This document shows positions 54,088 to 63,807 of a stretch of 64,000 nt of DNA, piece after piece. The position numbers were made by a program, and so were the translations under genes. Source of the stretch: Bog-473 sp963791995 (lineage in GTDB: Bacteria > Actinomycetota > Acidimicrobiia > Acidimicrobiales > RAAP-2); contig CAWBUQ010000022.1 of assembly GCA_963791995.1 (NCBI GenBank), positions 220,156-284,155 of the forward strand, read 5' to 3'. Under the pieces are notes generated by a model that was not told the DNA's origin, ran no database searches, and saw only the letters and a list, made by a program, of their open reading frames with translations. Each line of letters begins with the position of its first letter. The stretch's first letter is position 1.

Positions 54088-56672
54088 GTGATCGAACGCG
54101 CGCTCGGCATCGTGCGCTTCCGGCTCCGCGCGCTCGTTCCACCGCCGCTGGACCGGTTATGTGTCCCTCGTCGTCCTCATCGGCCTCGTCGGGGGCCTGG
54201 GCCTGGGAAGCCTCGCCGCCGCCCGGCGTACGCAATCGTCCTTCTCGACCTTCTTGGCCGCGTCGAACCCCTCGGACGTTTTCGTCTCTTTGTACGCCGG
54301 GTCGTCGGGTGGTGCGAGCAACCCGAACTACAACCCCGAGCTGACCAGGGCGATCGCCGCGCTGCCCCACGTGCGCCACGTGGCCGTCGGGCTTGTGCTC
54401 ACGGGGGCGCCCCTCACGCGTGATGGCACGCCTCGGATCCGTGTCAGCGGTCTGGCCTACCCGGTCGCAAGCGTCAACGGACTCTTTTACTCACAGGACC
54501 GGCTCGGAGTGTCGGCTGGTCGGATGTCCGACCCTGATCAGCCCGACGAGATCGTCATGGCCCCGGTGGTGGCGAAACTGCTCGGCTTTCACGTCGGACA
54601 GGTGATCCCGTACGGTTTCTACGACCAGGCACAGCAGAGCTTGCCCGGGTTCGGCACCAACGCGGTTCGTCCCGCCATTCGTGTGTCCTTGCATCTGGTC
54701 GGCCTGGCCTCGTTGAACTCCGAGATCGTCGAGGACGATGTCGACACCCTTCCCACCTTCATTCCCCTCACGCCCGCCTTCACCCGTCAGGTGCTCGCGC
54801 ACAAGGGTCAGCAGTTCTCCACCGCAGTCACCTACGGGATCCAGACCGTGGGAGGGGCGGCTACGGTGCCGGCGGTCCAGCGGGAACTCTCGGCGCTCAT
54901 CCCACCAGATCTGCAATATTCCGAGCACTCGGTGGTCCCGGTGGCGGCGAAAGCCGACGCGGCCCTCAAGCCGATCTCCATCGCCCTCGGCGTCTTCGGT
55001 GGCGTGGCCCTGCTGGCCGCGCTCCTGATCGCCACCCAGGTGGTGGCACGCCGGTTCCGTGCGGAGTCGGTGGAGCTCGGCATCCTGCGCGCGTTGGGTG
55101 CTGGTCCTGCAGACACCGTCCTCGACGTCCTCATCGGGGTCGTCGCAGCGATCCTGGCTGGGTCGCTGCTCGCGGTGGTCGTGGCCGTGGCGTTGTCGCC
55201 GGTCGCCCCGCTCGGGCCAGTTCGTCCCGTGTATCCCTCACCCGGGATCTCCTTCGATTCCACCGTTCTGCTCCTCGGCGCGCTCCTCATGTTCGTGGTC
55301 CTGACGGCGGTCGCCACCCTCTTGGCGTTCGCCAATGCGCCACATCGAGTGGCGCGACGGCCGCGCATCCGGTCGTCGTCGGGGGCCAACGTGGTGGCGA
55401 GCCTGGCGCGGAGCGGGCTTTCGGCATCCAGGGGTCGTCGGCGTGCGCATGGCCCTGGAGCGAGACGACTCGCGCGCCGCAGTCCCGGTGCGCTCCGTTC
55501 TGCTCGGCTCTTCGCTCGCGGTGGCGCTCGTGGCGGCGACATTGACGTTCGGCAGCAGCCTGGCGACGTTGGTCGCCAACCCACCCCTCTACGGCTGGAA
55601 TTGGTCCTACATCTTGAATCCGATCGGGTCGGGGAACGGCAATGTCCCTCCGATCGCCCTGACCATGCTGCACCACGACAAATACGTCGCGGCCTACACG
55701 GGCGCAGACTTCTTCGACGTCGAGATCGACGGGCAGGGCGTGCCGATCCTCCAGTCCAACGTCGCCTCGCCCGTTGCCCCGCCGATCCTTTCCGGCCACG
55801 GTGTCCAGGCTGCACACCAGGTCGTCCTCGGCGCGGCGACGATGGCGCAGCTCCACAAGCGGCTCGGCCAGTACGTGACCACGTCGTACGGCAGCCCGAA
55901 GGACGCACCCCTCTACGTACCACCGACGCGTCTGCGGATCGTCGGTACGGCGACGTTCCCCGCCATCGGGTTCGCCAGCACCGTGTCCGACCACACGTCC
56001 ATGGGCACCGGTGCGCTCATGTCCTTCCAGATGCTCCCGAAAGCGTTCCTCGCCGCGATGAACAATCCGAACCCCCTCCTCAACGGGCCGAACCTGGTCT
56101 TGATCCGCTTGAAACCCGATGTGCCGCCGCAACAGGCCCTGGCCAGCCTCGAGGCCGTCGCCCACAACGTGAACGTGGCGTTCTTGCGGCTCTCCGGCGG
56201 GCCGGGAATCAACGTGGTGGTGGTCCAAGGAGTCCAGCGCCCGGCCGAGATCGTGAACTACCGGACCATGGGCCTGACGCCAGCCCTTTTGGTGTCGGGT
56301 CTCGCTCTTGGCGCTGTCGTCGCGCTCGCCCTGACGCTCGAACGCGTCGGTGCGCCAGCGTCGCCGGGACCTGGCCTTGCTCAAGACCATCGGGTTCGTC
56401 CGCCGTCAGCTCGGTGCCGCCGTGGCGTGGCAGGCGTCGATCGTCGCGCTCATCGGCATCGTCATCGGCATCCCCTTGGGGATCGTCGCGGGACGATTGC
56501 TGTGGGACCTCTTCGCGCGCCAGATCTATGCAGTCCCGTATCCGACGGTGTCGCCCGGTGCGATCGCATTGCTCGCCGCCGGCACCATCGTGCTGGCCAA
56601 CGTGGTCGCCGCCTTCCCGGCGCGGGCTGCGGCGCGGACACGCCGACCGCGCTGATGCTGCGCGCCGAGTAG
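54088..56672 (+). CDS. FtsX/MacB-type ABC transporter permease 2 (about four frame breaks)
   Basis: About 860 residues. GTG 54088 gives VIERALGIVRFRLRA, then a break near 54131 leads to RRWTGYVSLVVLIGLVGGLG, the first helix. Further blocks: IALGVFGGVALLAALLIATQ, RRFRAESVELGILRALGAGP, a break near 55430, VPVRSVLLGSSLAVALVAAT, MALERDDSRA, a break near 56345, then RQRRRDLALLKTIGFVRRQL, and a break near 56640 before TPTALMLRAE. Order and motifs equal those of permease 1 at 42522. Two FtsX domains with two large extracytoplasmic loops fit MacB/LolC-like exporters or lipoprotein/mechanotransmission systems. Substrate unknown. Confidence 0.83.
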
Positions 56673-56715
56673 CGATCCTCGACTGGTCCGCCTCTCCGGC
56701 GGGAAACGTTGCGTC

Positions 56716-57474
56716 CTATTTGTTCGGCGCGAGAGCAGACTTGAGGTCGAACAGGGCCTCGTCCAACTCCGACGAGCGCTGTCGGCGTGCGGCATCGGCA
56801 GACGCCAGCTGGTCGCCTGTCGGATGCTCGCCGCCGGAGCGCATCAGGTGGTCTGCCTCGATTGCGAACGCGAGCCCCCGGAGGCTCTCGGCGCACCGGG
56901 TGCACATGCCCCGCGTGACGTCGTCGGGTGCGGATGCGGCGGCGCGCTCGAGCCCCTCGACCGCCTCGTCGACTTGGACGGCGACGTGTGCGCGGCGCTG
57001 CTGGTCGTCGTTCTCGGTCTGCGAGAGCACGAGATCACGGGCGAGCTCGGCCGCCGTGATGGCCGGGCGAACCGTGCGCCGCCAATCGGCGGCCTCAGCC
57101 TGTCTGCGGCTCCGGGCGATGAGGAGGGCGACCAGGACGATGGCCAGCACGATCACCGCGGCGAGCAGGATCCAGCCCCATGTCTTGGAGCTCGACGAGG
57201 ACTTCGCTGATGTCGTGGTGGTCGTCGTGGGGTGAGAGGTCGTCGTGGAAGGGTGCGCCCGGGTCGTCGTCGTTGTCGGCGCCACGGTCGTCGTCGTCGT
57301 GGTCGGGGCCACGGTCGTGGTCGTCGGCGCCAGGGTCGTGCTCGTCGGCGCCAGGGTCGTGCTCGTCGTCGTGTCCTGGGCCGAGGCCGCCGCCGAGAAG
57401 AGCCCGAGCGAGACGGGAGCCGCTGCGAGCACGAATAACAGCGCGGCCATCGCCTTGTGTCGCCTCAGGTCCAT
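56716..57474 (-). CDS. Membrane protein with Thr-rich linker, function unknown
   Basis: 252 residues from ATG 57474. A signal sequence (LFVLAAAPVSLGLFSAAASA) leads to a low-complexity linker of LAPTSTTLAPTTTT-type repeats (about residues 34-92). One helix follows (WGWILLAAVIVLAIVLVALLI), then a cytosolic domain of ~130 residues with a DWRRTVRPAITAAELARDLV start and a MCTRCAESLRGLAFAIEADHL segment. A wall-spanning anchor with a cytosolic helical domain is the picture. TAGGCT lies 6 nt before the start. It faces the permease 2 gene tail to tail. I do not recognise the cytosolic domain. Confidence 0.7.
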   Translation of the reverse strand: MDLRRHKAMAALLFVLAAAPVSLGLFSAAASAQDTTTSTTLAPTSTTLAPTTTTVAPTTTTTTVAPTTTTTRAHPSTTTSHPTTTTTTSAKSSSSSKTWGWILLAAVIVLAIVLVALLIARSRRQAEAADWRRTVRPAITAAELARDLVLSQTENDDQQRRAHVAVQVDEAVEGLERAAASAPDDVTRGMCTRCAESLRGLAFAIEADHLMRSGGEHPTGDQLASADAARRQRSSELDEALFDLKSALAPNK

Positions 57475-57480
57475 GCGGGC

Positions 57481-57486
57481 AGCCTA
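57481..57486 (-). promoter_or_regulatory. Candidate -10 (TAGGCT) for the Thr-rich membrane protein
   Basis: On the minus strand TAGGCT lies 6 nt before ATG 57474, again the leaderless layout. Confidence 0.42.
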
Positions 57487-57571
57487 CGGCGACCGGTTCC
57501 GACCGGCAGGGACCGTGGAGCCTGGTCCTCTTCGCCCCGGTACCCTCACCCAAGACCGACCGGAGGCCCCC

Positions 57572-58438
57572 ATGCATCTCGACATTCACGTCCCACGCTT
57601 TACGTGGCCAGGTGGCGCCGCTGCCATCGGGCCGACATTCGGCGAGCTGGCCCAGACGGCTGAGGCAATCGGTGTGCGCACGCTCTCGGTGATGGACCAC
57701 TGGTTCCAGATGGAGATGCTGTGGCCGGCGGAGGAACCGATGCTCGAGGGGTACACCACCCTGTCGTTCGCCGCTGCGAAGACCGAGCGGCTGCGCTTCC
57801 GCCTCCTGGTCGGCGGGGTGACCTACCGCCACCCCGGCTTGTTGGCCAAGACGGTGACGACCCTCGACGTGCTCTCCGGCGGCCGAGCCGAGCTGGGACT
57901 CGGCGCCGCGTGGTACGAGCGCGAGCACCGAGGCCTGGGCGTTCCCTTCCCGCCGCTCTCTGAGCGCTACGAACGATTGGAGGAAACCATTCAGATCTGC
58001 TTCCAGATGTGGAGCGACGACGACGGTCCGTACGAGGGCGCCCATTTTCGGCTGGCCGAGACGCTGTGCTCTCCTCCTCCTGTCAGCGCCCCGCGTCCTC
58101 GGCTCCTGATCGGTGGAGGTGGTGAGCGCAAGACGCTCCGGCTCGTCGCGATGTACGCCGACGCCTGCAACTTCATCGGTGACGCTTCGACGGTGGCGCA
58201 CAAGGTCGACGTGCTGCGGACGCATTGCGAGACCGTCGGGCGGGACCCGGCGACGATCGAAGTGACCGCCCTCATCATGGTTCCCGAGGACGCCGAGCCG
58301 GATGCGATCCTCCGTGAGGCAGAGGCACTCCGCTCGGCCGGCGCGGACACGATTGTCGTGCGATCGACCGGACCGGAGCCGTCGCGCTGGCTGGAGACGA
58401 CCTGGGGATCGGTCTTACCCCGCCTCGACTCGCTCTAA
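57572..58438 (+). CDS. LLM-class F420-dependent oxidoreductase (TIGR03560-like), paralog of 41550
   Basis: 288 residues from ATG 57572, preceded by CGGAGG. Features: LDIHVPRFTWPGGAAAIGPT, RTLSVMDHWFQMEMLWPAEE, RLLVGGVTYRHPGLLAKTVT, TLDVLSGGRAELGLGAAWYE, REHRGLGVPFPP and RPRLLIGGGGERKTLRLV. It shares most block sequences with the protein at 41550-42485. The probable cofactor is F420, with an unknown substrate. It lies just upstream of tRNA-Lys and therefore left of the island boundary; TACCCT at 57540-57545 is a possible -10 with a short leader. Confidence 0.88.
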   Translation: MHLDIHVPRFTWPGGAAAIGPTFGELAQTAEAIGVRTLSVMDHWFQMEMLWPAEEPMLEGYTTLSFAAAKTERLRFRLLVGGVTYRHPGLLAKTVTTLDVLSGGRAELGLGAAWYEREHRGLGVPFPPLSERYERLEETIQICFQMWSDDDGPYEGAHFRLAETLCSPPPVSAPRPRLLIGGGGERKTLRLVAMYADACNFIGDASTVAHKVDVLRTHCETVGRDPATIEVTALIMVPEDAEPDAILREAEALRSAGADTIVVRSTGPEPSRWLETTWGSVLPRLDSL

Positions 58439-58466
58439 TTTTTTCGGGCGTTATCGTGCAGTCCCT

Positions 58467-58539
58467 GGGCCGCTAGCTCATCGGGAAGAGCAGGGGACTT
58501 TTAATCCCAAGGTGCCGGGATCGAGACCCGGGCGGCCCA
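58467..58539 (+). tRNA. tRNA-Lys (anticodon TTT)
   Basis: Acceptor stem GGGCCGC/GCGGCCC, discriminator A. The anticodon arm GGGGA-CTTTTAA-TCCCA reads TTT (Lys). The T-arm CCGGGATCGAGACCCGG is intact. CCA is not encoded. Its 3' half is the likely attachment site of the integrase that follows. Confidence 0.95.
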
Positions 58540-59776
58540 CCGATTCCCAGTTCAGTCCGTTGCCGGCGCCATCCTCGGCCGGGTTTGTAGCCAGTTCTGT
58601 AGCCAATGGGTCGAAGTCGGGCAGCTCGCCAAGCCACAGTGCTCGGCGCATCGCGTCTGCAGCGTGCATCCGTGACGGCGCCAGCAAGTGCCCGTAGACG
58701 TCCATGGTCACTCGGATAGAAGCGTGTCCGAGGGTGTCGGAGACGACCTCGAGCGGCACGCCCATGGCGAGAAGCAGCGAGGCGCAGGAGTGGCGCAGCT
58801 CGTGGATGCTCCAGTGGCCGAGGCCGGCTCGCTTGCAAATTCGTCGGCACGGTACGGCCGAAGGCCTCGGGATCGAGCGGGGTGCCGATCGTGGAGGTGA
58901 ACACGAGGTTGGACTCGTTCCGCCAGATCCGAGCCGTCGTGCGCTCTCTCCTGCCGTCCCGGTGCGCCTTGAGCGCCTCCACGACGGATCGACAGGTGCA
59001 GGGTGCGGCTGCTCCGGCAGTCTTGAGATCAGCCAGGAGGACACCCTGCCCGCCGTGGCGCAGCAGTTGCCGTCGGATCCGGACGAGCGGCATCGGGTCC
59101 TCGAGCTTCAAGTCGTCCCAGGAGATCCCGAGCAGCTCACCTCTCCGCAGGCCGAGGGCGAGCGCCACCACGTAGGCGGCCTCCAGGCGCTCGCCCTTCA
59201 CTTCGCGCAAGAAGGCCTGGGCTTGCTCTGGCGTCAGCGTTCTGTCCCTCATGCCGTGGGATCTTCACGCCGTCGGCGATGGCGGCCAGGTTTCGAGACA
59301 GGATCCCTTCCTGCTCGGCCCGGCGAAGGGCCCGCCGCAGGACGGCTCGGGCGATCCGGCGGGTCTCGGGGGCATACCCCTGCGCTTCGAGGGTCGAGAG
59401 CATTCGCTCACGTGGGCGGGGGAGAGCTGGTGGAGTTTCACGGAGCCGACGGTGGGAGGGTCACGTAGCGATCAATGGCATTGCGGTAGATGACCTCAGT
59501 GCGGGGGCTGACGGTGCCCGGGAGGAAGCGAGTCAGCCAGTCTTCGAGGTACCGCCCGACGGTCAGGTTGGCCGGAGCCGGTAGCGACCCCGCGTCAACG
59601 GTCCGCTGCAGCGCGCGCAACTTGTCGCGGACCTCCCTCTGTGTCTTCCCGTAGACGGCCTTGCGACGACGTCTGCCGTTCTTAAGTCCGAAATCCACAC
59701 TTCCGACCCACTGGCCGTCCCGCCGCCGGTAGATCGATCCCTCCCCTTTCCCTCGGCGTCCCGTGGCCATGTGCAA
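58478..59776 (-). CDS. Tyrosine integrase, frame-broken (about four breaks)
   Basis: Pieces in three frames read as one integrase. The N-terminal arm-binding part has GEGSIYRRRDGQWVGSVDFG, then VKLHQLSPAHV and LSTLEAQGYAPETRRIARAV (core binding). The catalytic domain has GLRRGELLGISWDDLKLED (Arg), IHELRHSCASLLLAMGVPLE (H-x-x-R), SDTLGHASIRVTMDVYGHLL (His and Tyr). Breaks lie near 59460, 59410, 59255 and 58835. The last ~20 codons run antisense through tRNA-Lys (GRPGLDPGTLGLKVPC), placing the stop inside the tRNA gene. It could be a decayed gene, but similar breaks elsewhere in the window point to assembly indels. Confidence 0.8.
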
Positions 59777-59794
59777 GTCTCCCAGTTCGCTGTC

Positions 59795-60073
59795 TCAGTC
59801 GTTCCGTCCCGGTGGGAGAACGGTCCGATGCATCGGCCATGCATGAGCCGGAACCTGTGCTTCGGCCCGCAGCCGCTCTACGTACTCGGCCAACGCCGCA
59901 GCCGGGATGCGGCGACTCGTTCCAATCCGCACGGAGTCGAGCTCGCCGTTGCGCAGCAGTTCGTAGACCTTTGTACGACAGATGGAATGCGACGCCGCGG
60001 CTTGTTCGGCCGTCACGAGAAGCGGCCCCGCACCGCTTGCGCTCGCTTCCGACTCGGGTATCGATGCATCCAT
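59795..60073 (-). CDS. Excisionase-like helix-turn-helix protein
   Basis: 92 residues from ATG 60073. A MerR/excisionase-type HTH: PLLVTAEQAAASHSICRTKV, then YELLRNGELDSVRIGTSRRI and PAAALAEYVERL. It ends 18 bp before the integrase start, and such pairs control excision of integrated elements. A longer in-frame start at 60139 adds 22 residues without support. It probably binds att DNA as a directionality factor. Confidence 0.8.
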   Translation of the reverse strand: MDASIPESEASASGAGPLLVTAEQAAASHSICRTKVYELLRNGELDSVRIGTSRRIPAAALAEYVERLRAEAQVPAHAWPMHRTVLPPGRND

Positions 60074-60868
60074 AGCGATCCCTCCGGGTTCGGAAGGGAT
60101 TCCTTCCCTACTTGTAAGAGCCGCTGGAAAATGCAGCACCGGACAAACTCCAGCTCAGAGCCTTGCGAAATCCGACTCCGGCGACTTCGCTGAGCAAAGA
60201 CGTCCAACATCGAGATGAGACAGCAGAGGCGACACGCAATGTAGTGATCCCCGGAGAGACGGAATGGGCCAGGAGAAGAGAAAAACAGGCAAGGTCGACC
60301 CAGGAGCGAATGAGACGCAGCGAGCACATCAATGAAGAGCGACAGTATGAACAACGGCAAACTGAAAACAGAATCAGACATCCCCCAGATCAGACCTCAG
60401 ATGTCCGCGTTCTTCTGTACTGCTTTAAACCGCCCTTCCCCGCAGGCGGCGGCTACGCCGCCGCCTCGGCCGGGCGGGAGGGCCTTCGGCCCTTGTTGGT
60501 GCGCTCTCTACTCGGGTGCTGTCCGGGCGCCTCTGAGCGGATTCTGGGGGCCAAGAGGCGCATCCAGGCCGTCCGCCGAGCGGCCGGCCAACTCCATTGT
60601 GGAGGGCTCGAAGAGGATCGGCCGCAGCCCTCAAGGGTTTGCTTCGCCGGCCTCCGGCCGCCCTTGACCGCTGCTTGTCTGAGGCGTCGTCCTACGCCCC
60701 GTACGGCACCATGGGGGCACGCGATCTGAACTCAAACTCGCTCGGGGTCGGTAGTTTGCGCTCGGTATACGTCTTCGGCTCAATAGCCCCATGCACCTCG
60801 GCTATTTCTCCAGTGAGCCATTATTTAGTGGCATACGCAATCTCGCCTACGGAAACGCGGCAAGACCT
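60074..60868. other. 795-bp gap with hairpin cluster
   Basis: No gene is supported. Base composition falls toward AT at 60200-60420, then a GC-rich block with several hairpins (60445-60667) follows, then AT-rich sequence before the glycosyltransferase. The ORFs here are short or biased and share nothing with known families that I can see. Confidence 0.55.
60445..60667. repeat. Cluster of GC-rich hairpins
   Basis: Three clear hairpins: GGCGGCGGC-TAC-GCCGCCGCC (60445-60465), AGGGCC-TTC-GGCCCT (60479-60493), and a two-level structure with outer stem TCAAGGG/CCCTTGA (60631-60637, 60661-60667) around inner GCCGG-CCT-CCGGC (60646-60658). No T-runs follow. They may be structured RNA, protein-binding sites or remnants of a mobile element. 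Confidence 0.5.
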
Positions 60869-61849
60869 ATGAAGGTTTTCATCACACCTGTCGAACGGCA
60901 CGATTGGGCATGGACCGACGATGCCAGTGCGCTGTTAGCTCTTGCTGAGAAAGCGGATCCTCACGAGCATCAGATTGTAGATAGCCCAGAGGACGCTGGC
61001 GTGATACTGATCACGGATCTCAGGGACACTGAATTCATGTCTTCGCTGCGCACCAACGCTGTCCTTCGCTCTTATCCCGACAAATGTTTCGTGGTGAGCA
61101 ACCTAGACCGGCCGATCGGTTTAGTCCGTGGCATTTACACCTGTATTCCTCGCTCGACTTTGACATCTGAACGCTTTCGCGCTGGTTTTTATCTGACAGA
61201 AGGCAACCGATGGAAGAACCCTTTCGTCTGTGAGATGGCTGAAAAAGAATGCGATCTCGATATCTTCTTCTCGTTTTTGGGTCGTTCTTCAGCACCGTGT
61301 CGCGCCGAACTCTTGGCACACAAGTGGCGCCGTGACGACATCGTCGTTGAAGACCCGGCATATGACCACTGGGACCTTGATGCCCTTGAAACTCCTGGAC
61401 GAGTAGCACAGCAGCGCTATTTTGCCGAGATCGCCAGTCGATCGCGGTTCGTGATCTGCCCTCGCGGTTGGGGTTCCTCAAGCATACGCCTGTTCGAGGT
61501 TATGGAGATGGGTCGAGTACCGGTGATCATTTCTGACGCCTGGGTCGAACCAAAAGGACCGAAATGGGCTGATTTCTCAGTGCGTGTCTCTGAGGCTGAT
61601 GTCTTGAGGCTTATTGAGATACTCGAACCCCTCGAAGATCATTGTCACGAGATGGGTCGACGTGCTCGGGACGAGTGGCAATACTGGTTTAGCGAAGAAA
61701 AGCAGTTCAACTACATAGTGGATTCTTGTGTCGACATTCGCCGAACTTCGCGGGTTTCAGAGCATTACATGAGATTGAGTTGGCCCGCGATTGTTGGGCT
61801 GGCTCGAATGCGTGAATCTGGACGGCGGGTAATCTCACGCCTTACGTAG
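60869..61849 (+). CDS. Exostosin-like glycosyltransferase (GT47-type) on the island
   Basis: 326 residues from ATG 60869. An exostosin-type pattern: MKVFITPVERHDWAWTDDAS, a central LDIFFSFLGRSSAPCRAELL, CPRGWGSSSIRLFEVMEMGR and VPVIISDAWVEPKGPKWADF (the C-terminal nucleotide-sugar site typical of the family). The N-terminal half is variable, as usual. Its GC content is visibly lower and its codon use more mixed than in neighbouring core genes, which suggests recent gain with the tRNA-Lys element. Acceptor and sugar are unknown. The start at 60791 would add 26 residues without support. Confidence 0.75.
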   Translation: MKVFITPVERHDWAWTDDASALLALAEKADPHEHQIVDSPEDAGVILITDLRDTEFMSSLRTNAVLRSYPDKCFVVSNLDRPIGLVRGIYTCIPRSTLTSERFRAGFYLTEGNRWKNPFVCEMAEKECDLDIFFSFLGRSSAPCRAELLAHKWRRDDIVVEDPAYDHWDLDALETPGRVAQQRYFAEIASRSRFVICPRGWGSSSIRLFEVMEMGRVPVIISDAWVEPKGPKWADFSVRVSEADVLRLIEILEPLEDHCHEMGRRARDEWQYWFSEEKQFNYIVDSCVDIRRTSRVSEHYMRLSWPAIVGLARMRESGRRVISRLT

Positions 61850-62019
61850 GGGTGTGACCCGTCCATTGGTCTACACGCCTTGAGGAAGTCGTCGGACGAG
61901 TGCCCCAGTTCGCCGGTTCGGGGATAGCGCTCTGACGTGTTCAAGAGCACCTCGAGGATCTGACGGCGTTGCGTGAGTTCGGCCGGCGGCGAGCCTGAGC
62001 GCCTCCTGCGCGTAGCCTT
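61850..62019. other. 170-bp gap between island genes
   Basis: Between two convergent genes. I see no promoter, terminator hairpin of note or coding sequence. Confidence 0.4.
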
Positions 62020-63209
62020 TCAGAGAGCAACGAGGCTGATCGTCACCAGCGCCACGACTATGAAAATGGCCGCGCATGCCAAGCTGAGAGCCGGACTTGA
62101 CGTGAGCCGAACAGAGCGCCGGATCGGCAACTCGTAGAACATGTATGACACAGCGGCGATACCGACAGTGACGAGGATCAGGGCCACCTTGCTTTCAAGC
62201 GGATACAAGTCGTTGCGACCCCACCAGTGCACAGCGAGCATGAGGACCGGGACTTCCCACAGGTACATGCCGTAGGACCATCGCCCGATCGCTCGCAACG
62301 GGCGCAACGCGAGCAGCCGTTCAGCACCCCAGCCCGGCACCGGGGTGCCACCGATGATGACCAGCGCCGTCCCGGCCACCGGCAGGATTGCCAGCCAGCC
62401 GGGATAAGGCGTTGTCGCTATGTCGAGGTAGTTCGCCAGGATGACGAGGCCGAGGCCGAGCCACGTGAGCGCGCCGGCCGCGGCTTTGGGTATCCGAAGC
62501 CAGAGCGGGGCGTTCCATGCGATCAGGCACCCGACGGCCAGCTCCCACGCCCTCGTGAACGACGAGACGTAGTGGACGAGGTCGAAGGTGCGAGACGCGA
62601 TCACCGACCATGCGAGCGATGCGCCGACGATGCCGAGGAGCACGATGGTCGCCTTGAGGCGCCACGACACTCTGCGTGCCACCACCAGTGCGGTGAGGAT
62701 CAGTGCTGGATAGACGAGGTAGAACTGTTCCTCGACGGCCAGCGACCAATAAGGCGAGAAGGGCTGCGGCCGATATGCCTCCCATTCGATGGCGGTGTGG
62801 TCGAAGTTGAACACGAAGAACACGACCCAGTGCGCAGGATCGACGAGACCCTCAGTCGCACTCCTCCCTGCAGTGAGGCGCTCCAGGACCATGATGACGA
62901 CCACGACCAGCATGGCGAGGGGAATGATGCGCCGTCCGCGCCGGGCGTAGAATTGAGAAGTGACGTGCCCCCCGTCGAGTCTCGCTCTCGCAGGAGAACA
63001 CCGGTGATGACGAATCCCGAAATGACAAAGAACACGTCGACACCGATGCCGCCGCCAAAGAACCCAGGGATGAAGAAGTGAGAGAAGAGCACGAGCAGAA
63101 TCGCCACCGCTCGCATCCCCTCGATATCAGGTCGAAGCTTGCGATCCCCTGGAGCCGTTCCCGCCTCGTCGCCCGACTTGAGGAACCGCCCTTCGTCCGT
63201 AGTCGCCAC
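62020..63209 (-). CDS. Acyltransferase 3 (OafA/YrhL-type) membrane protein (one frame break)
   Basis: About 396 residues from GTG 63209. The N-terminus KLRPDIEGMRAVAILLVLFS has the acyltransferase-3 start (LRxDIxGxRAxA), then HFFIPGFFGGGIGVDVFFVI and SGFVITGVLLRE. A break near 62960 is followed by RRGRRIIPLAMLVVVVIMVL, FSPYWSLAVEEQFYLVYPAL (the conserved W-S-L-x-V-E-E-Q) and about ten helices. The family O-acylates surface polysaccharides or lipids. CATAAT lies 8 nt before the GTG. With the glycosyltransferase it could form a glycan-modifying cargo unit. Confidence 0.8.
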
Positions 63210-63217
63210 CGAAAGGC

Positions 63218-63223
63218 ATTATG
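63218..63223 (-). promoter_or_regulatory. Candidate -10 (CATAAT) for the acyltransferase
   Basis: On the minus strand CATAAT lies 8 nt before GTG 63209 and is close to the TATAAT consensus. Confidence 0.42.
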
Positions 63224-63361
63224 GCTTCCGATTCCCTAGGAGTTATCGCGATGAAGGTCGCTTCGCATGTGGGATAGGGCGGATGGTTTACGGAGCGTTC
63301 AGGTTGAGGGCCAGAAGAGGTCGCCCAGTACGCCGGGTCGATGAGCAGTGCCAGTCCGACC

Positions 63362-63807
63362 ATGACAAGATCGAGGACGGTGGAGATAGTGCCCTTCATC
63401 GAAGAACACCTCGATGGTGTGATTCGTCTGTGCAATGTGGAAGGTTGGCCTTCCTTTCCAGGCGACCCTGAGCGAGCCATCCGTGTGCTGACCGCACCAG
63501 GGGTCACCACGGTCATCGCTTTGGACGACGGGGCGGTTGTCGGCTTTGCCGAGCTCTTCAGCGATGGTGAGCTGCAAGCGTTCTTGGCGAATTTGGCCGT
63601 TGACAAACGATTCCGCGGGCGAGGGACGGGACGAGCTTTGGTTGCAGAAGGCTCTATGTCTGGCCGGTGGTGAGCGAATTGATCTGCTGAGCGAGGACGA
63701 CGCCGTGGGGTTCTATGAGAGCTTCCCCAACTTCAAAAAGCTGGGGGTTTCGGCTGTACCCATTCCATCGTCAGGGCGAAAGTCAGGGCGATTTGCCCCA
63801 GATCTGA
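63362..63807 (+). CDS. GNAT-family N-acetyltransferase (two frame breaks)
   Basis: About 148 residues. VEIVPFIEEHLDGVIRLCNV at the start, then VIALDDGAVVGFAELFSDGE and LAVDKRFRGRGTGRALVAEG (acetyl-CoA P-loop R-x2-G-x-G). Breaks near 63650 and 63740 lead to GGERIDLLSEDDAVGFYESF and then GFRLYPFHRQGESQ, ending at TGA 63805-63807, the expected GNAT tail. ATG 63362 is used; GTG 63380 is a shorter choice. The substrate is unknown; GNAT genes are frequent in island cargo. Confidence 0.72.

Noticed and set aside
57245..57400. GTCGTCGTGGT-rich stretch as a separate repeat element
   Set aside because: It is the reverse-strand coding of a Thr-rich linker in the membrane protein at 56716-57474.
60163..60729. 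188-residue frame between the excisionase and the glycosyltransferase
   Set aside because: Basic, low-complexity composition, runs through the hairpin cluster, and has no ribosome-binding site or recognisable domain.
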